Shown here: positions 63,996-64,000 of the stretch, piece after piece
How the letters are laid out: the number at the start of each line of letters is the position of its first letter
Position numbering within the stretch: the stretch's first letter is position 1
Assembly: GCA_963922205.1 (NCBI GenBank)
Contig: CAWUHX010000111.1
Span: 992,001-1,056,000, forward strand
Direction of reading: 5' to 3'
Source of the DNA: Romanomermis culicivorax
Taxonomy: Eukaryota; Nematoda; Enoplea; Mermithida; Mermithidae
Length of the DNA: 64,000 nucleotides
Notes under the pieces: generated by a model
What the model was told of the DNA's origin: nothing
The model's database searches: none
Seen by the model: only the letters and a program-made list of their open reading frames with translations
Translations under genes and position numbers: made by a program

Positions 63996-64000
63996 TGGTA

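Overview
The window is animal nuclear DNA, not bacterial. It is AT-rich and gene-poor. Its two clear genes are split into short exons with GT-AG introns, and most of the rest is transposon debris. The best protein matches by memory are to invertebrate, especially arthropod, K-Cl cotransporters. I would call it an invertebrate metazoan, probably ecdysozoan or arthropod-like, and cannot name a species.

Layout. (1) 0.76-17.66 kb, minus strand: a K-Cl cotransporter of the SLC12 family. Twelve exons can be joined in phase from the start ATG through the membrane domain into the start of the cytosolic C-terminal domain. The remaining C-terminal exons lie left of the window. Its introns hold a 1.1-kb hexanucleotide array (intron 1), a 2.6-kb Helitron-like element (intron 2), a run of decayed copies of exon 3 (intron 3), and minisatellite and MITE sequence. 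(2) 17.7-36 kb: mobile-element country, including tandem-palindrome TIR elements (18.8-21.0 and 22.4-24.25 kb), a foldback element with a 10-bp target duplication (24.43-25.10 kb), several MITE families, one tRNA-like gene and a few weak exon candidates. (3) 37-47.3 kb: a possible unrecognised minus-strand gene assembled from five exons whose splice phases agree, mixed with MITEs, a 0.8-kb palindrome and degenerate word arrays. (4) 49.9-50.5 kb: a decayed Penelope-like reverse transcriptase. (5) 52.2-58.93 kb, minus strand: a complete eight-exon ribokinase gene of 320 codons. A second copy of the Helitron-like element sits in its third intron. (6) 59-64 kb: a MITE, a foldback-like element whose arms are minisatellite arrays with a hAT MITE nested in one arm (perfect 8-bp duplication), and unrecognised ORFs at the right edge.

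The two recognised genes have unrelated jobs (chloride and potassium export; ribose phosphorylation) and there is no operon logic. The main biological interest is structural. Two Helitron-like copies carry the segment between their ~200-bp inverted repeats in opposite orientations. Several unrelated elements have arms made of short tandem words. A tandem exon duplication is decaying inside the cotransporter gene. Splice junctions were read by eye from consensus and phase; no alignment or transcript data were available.
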